A stretch of 64,000 bases of DNA from RGIG3513 sp045658985 (GCA_045658985.1 JAZOWC010000053.1:16836-80835); one strand, 5' to 3'. Shown: positions 24,236 to 33,182, counted from the stretch's first letter. Translations and numbers: made by a program. Notes: a model not told the origin generated them from the letters alone.

Positions 24236-25570
24236 ATGAGAATCAATATTCCCTATGGAGCATCATTCATAATTGACAGATTGGCACAGCATGGCTTTTC
24301 TGCGTACCTTGTCGGAGGATGTGTCCGTGATGCGGTGATGGGCAGAGAGGTCAATGACTGGGATATCACAACCAGTGCGCTGCCTGAGCAGATATGTGAG
24401 ATCTTTGCCGACCTCAAAGTAATCAAGACAGGATTGGCTCACGGCACGGTTACGGTAATGCTGGACGGTGAAGGCTATGAGGTGACAACATTCCGCTCGG
24501 ACGGAGAATATACCGATCATCGCCATCCCGACTGCGTGACTTTTGCCTCCGATATCGTCGATGACCTGTCCCGTCGTGATTTTACTGTCAATGCAATGGC
24601 ATATAATCCACAGTCGGGACTTGTTGATAGGTTTGGGGGCATAGCGGATATTGAGGACAAAATCATACGGGCCGTAGGAGACCCCAAACTGCGATTTGAG
24701 GAGGATGCCTTGCGTATCCTCAGAGGGTTGAGATTTGCATCTCAGCTTGGGTTTGACATCGATCCGAACACGAAAAAAGCTATGCACGATACAAAGGACC
24801 TGCTGGAATTTGTGTCGGGAGAGCGTATATACGAAGAAATATGCAAGCTGATTATGGGGGATAATGCTCAAAAAGTCCTGCTGGATTTTGCGGATGTTAT
24901 TTCTGTTGCCGTTCCCGAGATAGCACTATCGGTCGGATTTGATCAGCGTAACAAGCATCATATATATAACGTGTGGGAGCATACCGTCTACGCGATATCC
25001 AATTCGCCCAAGGACCTGATATGCCGACTTGTTATGCTTCTCCATGACAGCGGCAAGCCGGACACTTTTTCTGTTGACGTAGAAGGCACGGGACATTTTT
25101 ACGGGCACGCAAAAGTCAGCGCAAAAAAAGCCGAAGCATTCTTTGAACGCAGTGGCGCGGGCAATAATATCAAGGAGCTTTGCTGCAGTCTTATCAATCT
25201 GCATGACAGCGATCTGTTTTCGGGTGAGAGAAGTATCAGACGATGGCTGGGCAAGCTTGGACTTGATAATCTGCTCAGGCTGATAGATATCAAACGTGCG
25301 GATAATCTGGCTCAGGCACCCGAATACATGGACAGACTTGAAAAACTCGCAGCAACACGATCTAAAGTATTGGATGTGGCCGCTTCTCAGCCTTGCGTCA
25401 GCAAGTCTATGCTTGCAGTTGACGGTAATCATATCAAGGCGCTGGGCTACACAGGACGTGAGATAGGTATTGTACTTGATGAACTGCTTGATGCCGTTAT
25501 AGACGGGAGATGCGAAAACACAGAGGATGCTCTGCTCAAGTATTCATCCGACCGAGGAAAGTGCCGTTGA
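24236..25570 (+). CDS. cca: CCA tRNA nucleotidyltransferase with HD domain
   Basis: A 444-residue class II nucleotidyltransferase. The catalytic head has LVGGCVRDAVMG (23-34) and DWDITT (39-44), the two metal-binding carboxylates. Motif C is DFTVNAMAYNP, and RILRGLRFASQLGFDID forms the nucleotide-selecting neck. A C-terminal HD domain follows (HHIYNVWEHTV and LLHDSGKPD), usually phosphohydrolase-like. The enzyme adds or repairs the 3' CCA of tRNAs. The tRNA genes in this window encode CCA themselves, so repair may be its main task. CAGGAGAACGT precedes the ATG, just after the ftsH terminator. Confidence 0.94.
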   Translation: MRINIPYGASFIIDRLAQHGFSAYLVGGCVRDAVMGREVNDWDITTSALPEQICEIFADLKVIKTGLAHGTVTVMLDGEGYEVTTFRSDGEYTDHRHPDCVTFASDIVDDLSRRDFTVNAMAYNPQSGLVDRFGGIADIEDKIIRAVGDPKLRFEEDALRILRGLRFASQLGFDIDPNTKKAMHDTKDLLEFVSGERIYEEICKLIMGDNAQKVLLDFADVISVAVPEIALSVGFDQRNKHHIYNVWEHTVYAISNSPKDLICRLVMLLHDSGKPDTFSVDVEGTGHFYGHAKVSAKKAEAFFERSGAGNNIKELCCSLINLHDSDLFSGERSIRRWLGKLGLDNLLRLIDIKRADNLAQAPEYMDRLEKLAATRSKVLDVAASQPCVSKSMLAVDGNHIKALGYTGREIGIVLDELLDAVIDGRCENTEDALLKYSSDRGKCR

Positions 25571-25627
25571 TATTCAAGCCGAGATATGATAAAATCATAG
25601 TCAAACGTAGTTAAAAAGGAAACTGTA

Positions 25628-26959
25628 ATGAAAAGATTTTTTGCTTTAATTCTCTTGATTTGTATAGCTTTTTGTGTAGCGTGCTCAAAGATTCCGCCTG
25701 AGGGCAGCACCCCGACCCAGCCCGATAATAACGCCGGAGCCTCTGATATGGATGATAACAAGGCGGGAGATGCTTCTTCGGACAGCGGAAATGTGTCAGA
25801 GCCGGCTGAACCCGGTGATGATAAGGAACCTGCAACCCCTGAGCAGCCCACAAACCCCGACATTCCTGATGTTCCCGATGGCCCGGTCGTTCCTGATGTG
25901 CCTGTTGTGCCCGAAGAGCCCGAGGTTAAAAACAAAATTATCAAGATAGTTGCCTCAGGAGACAATCTGCTCCATAATACCATCTCTTTTGATGCCAGGC
26001 AGGATGACGGCAGCTATGATTTTTCGTCCATCTATACGCGTATTGCGCCTATTACTTCTGCTGCTGACATTGCATTTATCAATCAGGAGATAATGCTCAC
26101 AGGCAAAATCAGTGGGTATCCTCGTATGGAGGCACCTGCAGAGGTTGCCGACGCGCTGATAGGCGCCGGATTCAATGTAATCAATCTTGCAAGTAATCAT
26201 ACCCTCGACAAAGGTGAGGATGGACTGGCAGCTTGCCTCGCCAATGTGAAATCCCGTCCTTTTGATGCTGTTTTGGGAGCATATGAGACACAGGAAGAAT
26301 CCGTCACACCCATTCTGGTGGAAAAAGAGGGGATTACCTTCGGATTTCTTTCTTACACCTATGATATGAACGGTTACACCTTGTCTGAGGGCAATGAGTG
26401 GAAAGTCGATCTCATCAATGAGCCCAAAATGAAAAAAGACGTACAAGCTATCCGCCCGCTGTGCGATTATCTTATTGTATCCATGCATTGGGGTGTGGAG
26501 TACAAGACCGAGCCTTCCAAGTATCAGCGGCAGCTTGCCGAACTGTTGTGTAACAACGGTGCCGATCTCATAATCGGCACACATCCTCACGTTCTTCAGC
26601 CGCTTGAGACGCTTGTGTCCTCTGATGGAGAGCATGAGACTATATGCGCTTGGTCTCTGGGCAACTTTATATCCAATCAGCACAGGCTCGAAACTATGCT
26701 GGGCGGTATGCTTCAGGTAGAGCTGGAATTTGATGCAGATAACAAGCTTGTCGGCAGCAGAAGCGGTATTATACCGACAGTTACTCAATATGATGATAGC
26801 GCCAAGAATTACAAAGTCCATCTTTTGAGTGAGTATACAGAGGACCTTGCCGCCGTGCATGGCATAAGAATGCATGCCGACAATCCTCTTTCTCTTGATT
26901 TTCTCAATAATCTTGCCAAAAATGTTCTTGGGGATGCAATTACCGATGAAATTTATTGA
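25628..26959 (+). CDS. CapA family lipoprotein (poly-gamma-glutamate synthesis type)
   Basis: A 443-residue exported protein. A signal peptide ends in an imperfect lipobox (CVAC, Cys19), followed by a Pro/Asp/Glu-rich linker to about residue 98. The remaining 345 residues form a CapA (PGA_cap, PF09587) metallophosphatase-like domain: IVASGDNLLHN, FINQE, NLASNHTLDKG, MHWGVEY and IIGTHPHVLQ. CapA proteins help make or anchor poly-gamma-glutamate capsule, but lone copies are widespread in clostridia and their substrate is unknown. No capB/capC neighbours are present. AAAGGAAAC precedes the ATG. It starts a transcription unit leading into dus and a sigma factor. Confidence 0.88.
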   Translation: MKRFFALILLICIAFCVACSKIPPEGSTPTQPDNNAGASDMDDNKAGDASSDSGNVSEPAEPGDDKEPATPEQPTNPDIPDVPDGPVVPDVPVVPEEPEVKNKIIKIVASGDNLLHNTISFDARQDDGSYDFSSIYTRIAPITSAADIAFINQEIMLTGKISGYPRMEAPAEVADALIGAGFNVINLASNHTLDKGEDGLAACLANVKSRPFDAVLGAYETQEESVTPILVEKEGITFGFLSYTYDMNGYTLSEGNEWKVDLINEPKMKKDVQAIRPLCDYLIVSMHWGVEYKTEPSKYQRQLAELLCNNGADLIIGTHPHVLQPLETLVSSDGEHETICAWSLGNFISNQHRLETMLGGMLQVELEFDADNKLVGSRSGIIPTVTQYDDSAKNYKVHLLSEYTEDLAAVHGIRMHADNPLSLDFLNNLAKNVLGDAITDEIY

Positions 26960-27926
26960 CTGCATAGAAGTTAATAATCGATTCTTCCTCGCGCCTATGG
27001 CGGGAGTTACCGATTATGCTTTCAGGACGGTATGCGCACGGCAGGGAGCGGCGCTGACTTACACAGAAATGGTCAGTGCAAAAGCTTTGTGCTACAGCGA
27101 CAAGAAAACCGCGACTTTGCTGGATATATCCGACGAGCATCGGCCGTGCTTTGCACAGATTTTCGGCAGCGAGCCTGATATATGTGCAAGAGGTGCTCGG
27201 CTTGCTCTCGAGATCAGCAAAGCAGACGGTATAGATATCAATATGGGATGTCCTATGCCCAAAATTGTCAAAAATGGTGAGGGCAGTGCCCTTATGCGCG
27301 ATCCGGACAGAATATATGACATCGTCAAAGCGGTGAAAGCGGCTGTCGATGTGCCTGTTACAGTCAAAATCCGTGCAGGCTATGACGGTGAGCATATCAA
27401 CGCGTGTGATGCTGCTGTGGCTGCTCAGTCTGCGGGGGCTCAGGCTGTTGGTGTTCACGGCAGAACACGCGAACAGCTGTATACGGGCAAGAGCGACAGA
27501 AGTATTATTGCCGCCGTCAAGAAAGCCGTCAACGTGCCGGTAATTGCCAGTGGCGATGCTTTTTCGGCGCAGGATTGTATGGATATTATAGGTGAGACCA
27601 ATGCTGATTTTGTTATGATAGCCAGAGGCGCGCAGGGGAACCCTCATATATTCAGGCAATGTATTGCCCTCAGCGAGGGCAGGGAACTTCCTGCGCTGAC
27701 CACGGAGAGCCTGATGGATATGCTTATTCAGCAGGCGGAAATAGCCTGTTTACATAAGGGTGAGAAGCGAGCCATAGCCGAACTTCGCAAGCATACTTTG
27801 TGGTATCTGGGAAATCTGATCGGATCAAAAACTCTCAAAGTAAAAGCATCAATGATAAATAGCCTTGACGAACTTAAAACCGTTTGCTGTATGGCTATAC
27901 AGGAAGGTTTGCAGCCGAGGGGGTGA
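26946..27926 (+). CDS. dus: tRNA-dihydrouridine synthase
   Basis: A flavoprotein of 326 residues that reduces uridines in the tRNA D-loop with NADPH. It starts at the ATG at 26946 (MKFIDCIEVNNRF), overlapping the CapA stop by 14 bases; an upstream frame extension overlaps CapA and is not used. Motifs are FLAPMAGVTDYAFR (about 14-27), MVSAKALCYSD, INMGCPMPKIVKNGEGSAL with the active-site Cys, VKIRAGYD, VHGRTREQLYTG and ARGAQGNPHIF, all typical of DusB-type enzymes. The sigma factor gene begins seven bases after its stop. Confidence 0.95.
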   Translation: MKFIDCIEVNNRFFLAPMAGVTDYAFRTVCARQGAALTYTEMVSAKALCYSDKKTATLLDISDEHRPCFAQIFGSEPDICARGARLALEISKADGIDINMGCPMPKIVKNGEGSALMRDPDRIYDIVKAVKAAVDVPVTVKIRAGYDGEHINACDAAVAAQSAGAQAVGVHGRTREQLYTGKSDRSIIAAVKKAVNVPVIASGDAFSAQDCMDIIGETNADFVMIARGAQGNPHIFRQCIALSEGRELPALTTESLMDMLIQQAEIACLHKGEKRAIAELRKHTLWYLGNLIGSKTLKVKASMINSLDELKTVCCMAIQEGLQPRG

Positions 27927-27933
27927 CAGAGCC

Positions 27934-28530
27934 TTGAACGAATACGAAATTGTAGCATTGGCAAAGAACGGAGACCATAATGCCTTTGAACAAATCGTAA
28001 CCACCTATGAGAAAAAAGTCTATAATATGGCCCTTCGATATACGGGAGACCCTGAAGATGCTCTGGATATTTGCCAGGAGGTTTTTTTGAGGGTCTATAG
28101 GTTTTTGCCTAAATACAGGGGAGAGAGCACATTGTCTACGTGGATATACCGTATCACAATGAATGTATGTCACGATACGGCAGGAAACAAGACAAATATA
28201 TATGAACTTTCTCTCGATTCGGGACCGGGCGATGACGAGCAAACCACCGAGATAGCAGACCTGCGGTACGATCCCGAAAAAGAACTTGAAAAAAAGCATA
28301 CAAGACAGCTGGTACAGCAGGCCATATCAATGCTTGACAGTGACCATCGTGACGTGATAATCATGCGTGATATCAACGGCCTGTCCTATGACGAGATTTC
28401 CAATGTGCTGAATATCAGCACGGGAACGGTAAAATCACGTATTTCCCGTGCCCGCGAAAAATTGAAAAATTTTTTGCTCAAAAGTGGGAACTTTTTTGAA
28501 GAAATGCAGTCAAAGTATAACGAAGAATGA
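27934..28530 (+). CDS. ECF-type RNA polymerase sigma factor
   Basis: A 198-residue sigma-70 family factor of the extracytoplasmic function group. Region 2 (about 20-85) carries YTGDPEDALDICQEVFLRVYR and STWIYRITMN; region 4 (about 135-185) carries DINGLSYDEISNVL and STGTVKSRISRAREKL. It directs RNA polymerase to a stress or envelope regulon. The start is a TTG at 27934, nine bases after a GAGGGGGTG site that straddles the dus stop; an in-frame ATG further up would run through dus. The anti-sigma factor gene follows directly, so activity is presumably held in check at the membrane. Target promoters are unknown. Confidence 0.93.
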   Translation: MNEYEIVALAKNGDHNAFEQIVTTYEKKVYNMALRYTGDPEDALDICQEVFLRVYRFLPKYRGESTLSTWIYRITMNVCHDTAGNKTNIYELSLDSGPGDDEQTTEIADLRYDPEKELEKKHTRQLVQQAISMLDSDHRDVIIMRDINGLSYDEISNVLNISTGTVKSRISRAREKLKNFLLKSGNFFEEMQSKYNEE

Positions 28531-28553
28531 AGAAAGGAGGAACTGCATCGTTT

Positions 28554-29315
28554 ATGTGTGATGAATATATAATTTTGATGAATATGCTTATTGACGGTGA
28601 AGCTTCTCCTGAAGAGCGTCAGCGCCTTTCAGAGCATCTCAATGTATGTGAATCCTGCCGTGCGGAATACGCTCGGCTCAAATATATGGCGGACGTAATG
28701 AGGGATATGCAGCAGGAGGTTCCCGAAAATCTGCACAGCAGCATTATGTCAAAGATCCCTGCATCCAAACAGGTCAAGATTCCCTTTTATCGCTCCAAAT
28801 CTTTTGGACTTGTTGCCGCAGCCTGCCTGATGATAGCAGCGGCGGGCGCATTTTTGCCCACGCTTGGCGGCTTTGGGGCTGCAAGAAAAAGTGATTATTT
28901 TGCCGTATCGGAAGCTGATGTGGCCATGCCTGCCAGTCCTACAGCACCGCATCCCGGCTACTACAATGGGGAAGCCGCACCTACAAGTCCGGGTATGGAT
29001 GCTCAGACAGATATTGAATCATCTACCACATCCGAAAAGTCGGCCTGTGATGTTGCACCCGATGCGCCTGCCGAACAGACCGACAGACTTGTTTTCTGCG
29101 GCAAAGCGGTATTGCCTGCTGATATAGACAAGTTTAACCCCGTGTATCTTGACGGTGAAGTTGTGCTTTGTCTCGACAGTACCGCTGAAGCAGAAAAAGT
29201 CATAAATCTGCTTGCGGACAATGGATTTACAAAGACCACCGACAAATCTGTTTCCAAAGGGTGTCTCGATATGATCGCTGATGAGCAATACCCGATCGTA
29301 ATTATTCTGAAATAG
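28554..29315 (+). CDS. Zinc-type anti-sigma factor, membrane bound
   Basis: A 253-residue protein with an N-terminal zinc-binding anti-sigma domain (zf-HC2): H-x3-C-x2-C in SEHLNVCESCR, at about 30-40. A single membrane helix at about 86-107 (LVAAACLMIAAAGAF) follows, then a low-complexity Pro/Ser/Ala/Thr linker and a C-terminal extracytoplasmic domain near 180-253 with two cysteines (FCGKAV, LCLDS). It would bind the adjacent ECF sigma factor in the cytoplasm and release it on an outside signal. An earlier in-frame ATG at 28527 exists, but its codons encode the AGGAGG site at 28535-28540, so 28554 is preferred despite a 13-base gap. The outer domain is not recognised. Confidence 0.82.
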   Translation: MCDEYIILMNMLIDGEASPEERQRLSEHLNVCESCRAEYARLKYMADVMRDMQQEVPENLHSSIMSKIPASKQVKIPFYRSKSFGLVAAACLMIAAAGAFLPTLGGFGAARKSDYFAVSEADVAMPASPTAPHPGYYNGEAAPTSPGMDAQTDIESSTTSEKSACDVAPDAPAEQTDRLVFCGKAVLPADIDKFNPVYLDGEVVLCLDSTAEAEKVINLLADNGFTKTTDKSVSKGCLDMIADEQYPIVIILK

Positions 29316-29316
29316 T

Positions 29317-30444
29317 ATGATGAAAAAGATCCTCTTATTGCTGAGCATATTGCTTTTGTGCTTTGCCGTGTTGTGCGGATGCGCTAAACTCAAGAACGAC
29401 CCAAGCACCTACTATGTGAGAGAACATATTGAGCCTGACAATAACCGCAATAGCGTTGTAAAGGGTATAGACAGCTATGACAGACTTCGCGAATCGCTGG
29501 AGGATATTATCAGCAAAGTCCAGACAGACGTCAGTCTTGTTGTGGTTAATTATGAGGGAGACCTGCACAGTGATCTGGATAGGCTGTCACATTATCTGAC
29601 CGAAGAATACCCGCTGGGAACCTATGGTGTTGCATCGGTCAATTTCAAGACAAGCTTCATTGCGTCTTACTGTGAGGTTGAGACAAAGATTGCCTACAGC
29701 AGGCCATATGACGAGATCAGGGGAGTCGTGCAGGTTCTTTCGCCTGATGAAGTTGACGACCTGCTTTGTTCTATGATAAAAACCCGAGATCTGCACAGAG
29801 CGTTTAGCTTTAACGGGTTTAATTTTGGGCAGGATTATATTGAGGAATGCTTTTTTAAAGCTTGGCTCCAATCCTCTTGCCACGCATATGGTATAAAGGA
29901 TATCAGCTTTACATGGTTTCCTTCTGCGGAAAGTCGGGAATGTATTGTCGATGCCAAAATTTCTCTTACAGATTCCATTCTCGACATTGAGGAAAAAGTA
30001 ATACAAACACAAAAAACTGCGGGTATTATAGCTGCGGACTGTGCATCTGTCAAAGCTGAGGAGAAAGTGCGATTTGTGCTTGATTGGCTCAAAGAAAACG
30101 TATATTATGACAGATATGCCGGTGAAGTGTTCGAGGACGCAGGTGGAGCTATCCCCAAAACCGATAACTACACAGCGTCAGGCGCATTGCTCAACGGCAG
30201 CGCGGCAAGCTCAGGAATTACACTTGCTGCATCGGTTCTTCTTGATGAGCTGGGCATAAAAAACCGTGTCATCAAAGGTCGGATGTATGACAGTGATCAT
30301 ATATGGATATGTATATCTATTGATGGGAGGACATATTTTGTTGACCCCTCCGGGATATATCACAAATCATATGACAGATGTTTTACAGAAATCCATAACG
30401 CATCGGAATACAAGTGGGATCCCAAAATCTACAGTATAGAATAA
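29317..30444 (+). CDS. Lipoprotein with transglutaminase-like fold lacking the catalytic cysteine
   Basis: A 375-residue protein with a signal peptide and lipobox (VLCGC, Cys22). The C-terminal third aligns by eye with the transglutaminase-like superfamily: ASGALLNGSAASSG (287-300), an ELGIKNRVIKG strand, DHIWICISIDG (327-337) and TYFVDPSG (339-346). In active relatives the first block reads like NGKAVCDG; here the cysteine position is Ser298, while His328 and Asp343 remain. It may therefore be a non-catalytic binding or sensor protein. The N-terminal 250 residues are not recognised. It follows the anti-sigma gene by one base and ends in a terminator, so it probably belongs to the sigma system. 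Confidence 0.75.
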   Translation: MMKKILLLLSILLLCFAVLCGCAKLKNDPSTYYVREHIEPDNNRNSVVKGIDSYDRLRESLEDIISKVQTDVSLVVVNYEGDLHSDLDRLSHYLTEEYPLGTYGVASVNFKTSFIASYCEVETKIAYSRPYDEIRGVVQVLSPDEVDDLLCSMIKTRDLHRAFSFNGFNFGQDYIEECFFKAWLQSSCHAYGIKDISFTWFPSAESRECIVDAKISLTDSILDIEEKVIQTQKTAGIIAADCASVKAEEKVRFVLDWLKENVYYDRYAGEVFEDAGGAIPKTDNYTASGALLNGSAASSGITLAASVLLDELGIKNRVIKGRMYDSDHIWICISIDGRTYFVDPSGIYHKSYDRCFTEIHNASEYKWDPKIYSIE

Positions 30445-30469
30445 AAAGCGGCCCTATGCCGCTTTTTTG
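30445..30469 (+). terminator. Intrinsic terminator of the capA-dus-sigma operon
   Basis: Stem AAAGCGGC/GCCGCTTT, loop CCTAT, then T residues, starting at the stop codon. Confidence 0.9.
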
Positions 30470-30507
30470 CGTTTTTTCAAAAAAAGCTGTTAAAAACTCT
30501 GATTGGG

Positions 30508-30516
30508 TGTTATAAT
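30508..30516 (+). promoter_or_regulatory. Extended -10 promoter of the DUF2156 gene
   Basis: TGT directly followed by TATAAT (30511-30516), 52 bases before the chosen ATG at 30569; no clear -35. Confidence 0.5.
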
Positions 30517-30568
30517 CTCTGTGGAGAATATTGGTTTACATTATTCGTTGAATTGGGAGACCGGATGT

Positions 30569-31459
30569 ATGGTATTCAGACCTGTGCAAATTGAGGACAA
30601 AGACAAATATGAGGAAATTTTTTTCAAATACGGCCACAAAGGGTGCGAGTATTCTTTTGGCAATCTGATCCTTTGGGGAGAGCGCAATATATCATTTGAA
30701 GACGGACATATTGCTTTGTATTCACGTTTTGATGGCAAGTGGTATTATTCCTTCCATTTTGGTGACGGAGACAAAAAACAACTTATCGATAATATCATCA
30801 GCGATGCCAAAGAAAAGGGCATAATCCCTGTAATTACGGGCCTTTATGAGGACGAAAAAGCCTTTTTGGAACAGCATTATCCGGACATATTTGCGGTTTC
30901 CACATCAAGAGGTTCGTATGATTATGTATATGCGATTGATGATCTGGCAGATCTCAGCGGTAAAAAATATCACAAAAAACGTAATCACCTGAGTCAGTTC
31001 AAAAAAGCCTGCCCCGATTACAAGGTACAGACTATAACCTCGGATCTCATCCCCAAAGTATCACAAATGGCCGAAGAATGGTATGCAAAACGCATACTCG
31101 AAGCACCCGATGCTGACTTTGAGATGGAGCGTGTTGCACTCGGCCGTGCGCTGAAAAACTATGACGCACTCGGCATGGACGGAATCGTGCTGACCTGCGG
31201 AGAGCGTATAATTGCTTTTACCATGGCAAGCAGAATGTCCAAAGATACGCTTGACGTGCATTTTGAGAAGGCGGTCACCGATATAAACGGCGTCTATGCT
31301 GCGGTCAATTATGAGTTTGCCCGATATGCAAGAGTCAAATATCCGGACATTAAGTTTCTTGACAGAGAAGAAGATATGGGTATAGAAGGATTGAGAAAAG
31401 CCAAAGAGAGCTACTATCCTCATCACCTTGTTGTCAAATACCGCGCACAAAAAATATAA
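30569..31459 (+). CDS. DUF2156 (phosphatidylglycerol lysyltransferase-like) protein
   Basis: A 296-residue soluble protein of the GNAT-related DUF2156 family. FRPVQIEDKDKYEEIF at the start, KKRNHLSQFKKACPDY near 150-165, GERIIAFTMASRM, VHFEKAVTDINGVYAAVNYEFA and the C-terminal NREEDMG-like DREEDMGIEGLRKAKESY are family features. DUF2156 is also the aminoacyl-transferase domain of MprF, which adds lysine to phosphatidylglycerol, but this protein lacks membrane helices and its acceptor is unknown. The ATG at 30569 is preferred (GGGAGACC upstream); an earlier TTG frame start overlaps the promoter. It converges on a NUDIX gene across a terminator. Confidence 0.88.
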   Translation: MVFRPVQIEDKDKYEEIFFKYGHKGCEYSFGNLILWGERNISFEDGHIALYSRFDGKWYYSFHFGDGDKKQLIDNIISDAKEKGIIPVITGLYEDEKAFLEQHYPDIFAVSTSRGSYDYVYAIDDLADLSGKKYHKKRNHLSQFKKACPDYKVQTITSDLIPKVSQMAEEWYAKRILEAPDADFEMERVALGRALKNYDALGMDGIVLTCGERIIAFTMASRMSKDTLDVHFEKAVTDINGVYAAVNYEFARYARVKYPDIKFLDREEDMGIEGLRKAKESYYPHHLVVKYRAQKI

Positions 31460-31499
31460 CACAAAAAATCTCCCTTTTTTAAGGGAGATTTTTTTGTGT
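31460..31499. terminator. Bidirectional terminator between convergent genes
   Basis: Long inverted repeat (ACACAAAAAATCTCCCTT and complement, loop TTTT) overlapping the last codons of the NUDIX gene and serving both strands. Confidence 0.85.
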
Positions 31500-31907
31500 C
31501 GGATTGGTCAGTATGTCATTGGTCGAGGACAGAATCTGCTTGAGGCTGCTGTAGGATAAGCTTGTGTATGCATCATTGTAGGGAAGCAGCATGTACTCAT
31601 AATCCTCGAAATTTCCGTTACGCTGCGGAATTTGGTCTGAGAACTGAGCAGGAAAATAGACCACGGTTTTTATATTCCCGTTGCTGAGCGTATAGGATAT
31701 CTCAAACCGAATTTCGGGGTTGATATTTACACGGAGTGAGGTTTCCTCGAGAGTTTCCCGCAGTGCCGTGTCGGTCTCACTTTCGCCATTTTCGGTATGT
31801 CCTTTAGGGAAACTGCACATTCCGGTTATTTTTGACCTGATAAGCAGATATCGGATCACATCGTTAATTATTGTATACGGTATTGTACCGCAGGATTTTT
31901 CTGTCAT
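31479..31907 (-). CDS. NUDIX hydrolase
   Basis: A 142-residue protein with a Nudix box at about 36-58: GHTENGESETDTALRETLEE, giving the Gx5Ex7REUxEE pattern, although the final Gly-Hyd of the consensus reads Thr-Ser. Nudix enzymes cleave nucleoside diphosphate-X compounds with Mg2+. The start MTEKSCGTIPYTI and the SFPKGHTENGE arrangement resemble diadenosine tetraphosphate hydrolases, but substrate is uncertain. It is the last gene of a minus-strand operon after the nitroreductase gene, and its ribosome binding site is weak. Confidence 0.88.
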   Translation of the reverse strand: MTEKSCGTIPYTIINDVIRYLLIRSKITGMCSFPKGHTENGESETDTALRETLEETSLRVNINPEIRFEISYTLSNGNIKTVVYFPAQFSDQIPQRNGNFEDYEYMLLPYNDAYTSLSYSSLKQILSSTNDILTNPTQKNLP

Positions 31908-31933
31908 TGTTCAATCTCTATCCGGGTGGTATC

Positions 31934-32515
31934 TCAGTTGATCAGTTCTTCTTCGAGGGAGCGCTTGGGAACGTAGTGAACGTCATTTTCGTCGCGGTAA
32001 TAGGTTGTTTTTCCCTCTTTGACATCGACGATCTCGACCTTTTCGTCACGCTTGCCCAGCGCAAGAATGAGAACAGGCTGCAGATGAGGTGCAAGATTCA
32101 AAGCAGCAGAGGTTTTCTCAGGACTGAATGCCCCGATCATGCAGCCGCTTATATCGGCTTCTGCGGCAGCAAGCATAATTGTCTGCGCGCAGATGCCTAC
32201 GTCTTTCATAAACTTTCCTGCATCTTCTCCGCCGACTGTTTTGTCAAAGCACATTACAATAAAAGCAGTGGGACGGTGTCCTTCATAGGGCAGATTGAGG
32301 TGAGGCAGTGCACCTGCCCATCTGGTGATAGGCTGAATCAGAGCGTTGGTCTGCTCATCGCAGGAGAGATAATACTTGAGCGGCTGAATATTCTGTGCGG
32401 CGGGTGCCAGACGTGCACAGTCTATGAGCTCAACAAGCTGTTCGCGGGTTATTTTGAAGCTCTCGTCAAAGCCTCGGCAACTTCTGTTTTTGATAACCAG
32501 ATCTTTAAATCCCAT
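31934..32515 (-). CDS. Nitroreductase family flavoprotein
   Basis: A 193-residue protein with the FMN-binding nitroreductase pattern: VIKNRSCRGFD (8-18, phosphate-contacting arginines), ARLAPAAQNIQPLKYY (34-49) and an AAAEADISGCMIGAF stretch near 133-147. The enzyme family reduces nitro groups, quinones or enones with NAD(P)H. The natural substrate is unknown; short clostridial members may act as ferredoxin-linked or detoxifying reductases. Its ATG lies two bases past the ung stop with a GGAG site overlapping the end of ung, so the genes are co-translated. Confidence 0.9.
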   Translation of the reverse strand: MGFKDLVIKNRSCRGFDESFKITREQLVELIDCARLAPAAQNIQPLKYYLSCDEQTNALIQPITRWAGALPHLNLPYEGHRPTAFIVMCFDKTVGGEDAGKFMKDVGICAQTIMLAAAEADISGCMIGAFSPEKTSAALNLAPHLQPVLILALGKRDEKVEIVDVKEGKTTYYRDENDVHYVPKRSLEEELIN

Positions 32516-32516
32516 G

Positions 32517-33182
32517 TTACAATCTCCAATCTATTTCACTGAGTCCGCATTCGGACAAAAATTTGTTTGCTTTTGAAAAATGCCTGCATCCGAAAAAACC
32601 GTTATATGCAGACAGGGGACTTGGGTGGGCGCATTTGAGCACCAGATGTGAGGGGTTGGTGATCAGAGCGCTTTTTGCTCCGGCATTGGCACCCCACAGC
32701 AAAAATACCATAGGTTTCTGTCTGCCGTTAAGATGTCGTATTATGCTGTCGGTTACTATTTCCCAACCCTGACCCTTGTGTGAATTGGCCTGACCTGCAC
32801 GCACTGTCAAAACTGCATTGAGAAGCAGTACGCCCTGTTTTGCCCATTTTTCCAGACATCCGTGATTGGGGATGGGAAGACCGAGATCACTCTTGATCTC
32901 CTTGAATATGTTCTGAAGAGATGGAGGAGGTGGAACGCCCTCCCTGACGCTGAAAGACAGTCCGTGAGCCTGATTTGGGCCGTGATAGGGGTCCTGCCCG
33001 ATTATAACGACCTTGACTGATGAGTAGGGAGTATACTTGAGGGCGTTGAATATATCGTACATCCCGGGATAAACGGTATGGGATGAATACTCAGCTTTGA
33101 GAAAAGTCCGAAGAGCGGCGTAATGCTCAGATGAAAAATCGTCCTTGAGAATCTCGTCCCAGTCATTACCTATGTTTACCAT
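32517..33182 (-). CDS. ung: Uracil-DNA glycosylase
   Basis: A 221-residue family 1 enzyme that removes uracil from DNA for base excision repair. The water-activating loop GQDPYHG with the catalytic Asp is at 62-68, followed by the FSV and PPPPSLQNIFKE loop, the LLLNAVLTV strand and the leucine loop HPSPLSAYNGFFGCRHF near 187-203. All key residues are in place. CAGGAGGAAG precedes the ATG. It sits second in a minus-strand operon after the D-aminoacylase gene, an apparently unrelated partner. Confidence 0.98.
   Translation of the reverse strand: MVNIGNDWDEILKDDFSSEHYAALRTFLKAEYSSHTVYPGMYDIFNALKYTPYSSVKVVIIGQDPYHGPNQAHGLSFSVREGVPPPPSLQNIFKEIKSDLGLPIPNHGCLEKWAKQGVLLLNAVLTVRAGQANSHKGQGWEIVTDSIIRHLNGRQKPMVFLLWGANAGAKSALITNPSHLVLKCAHPSPLSAYNGFFGCRHFSKANKFLSECGLSEIDWRL

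Noticed and set aside
26874..26945. Longer N-terminus for the dihydrouridine synthase
   Set aside because: The extra 24 codons overlap the end of the CapA gene, are hydrophobic and are not a family feature; the ATG at 26946 gives the standard start.
28527..28553. Earlier ATG for the anti-sigma factor
   Set aside because: Its codons are the AGGAGG ribosome binding site itself, and the zinc domain of this family normally begins at the later methionine. Kept as an alternative only.
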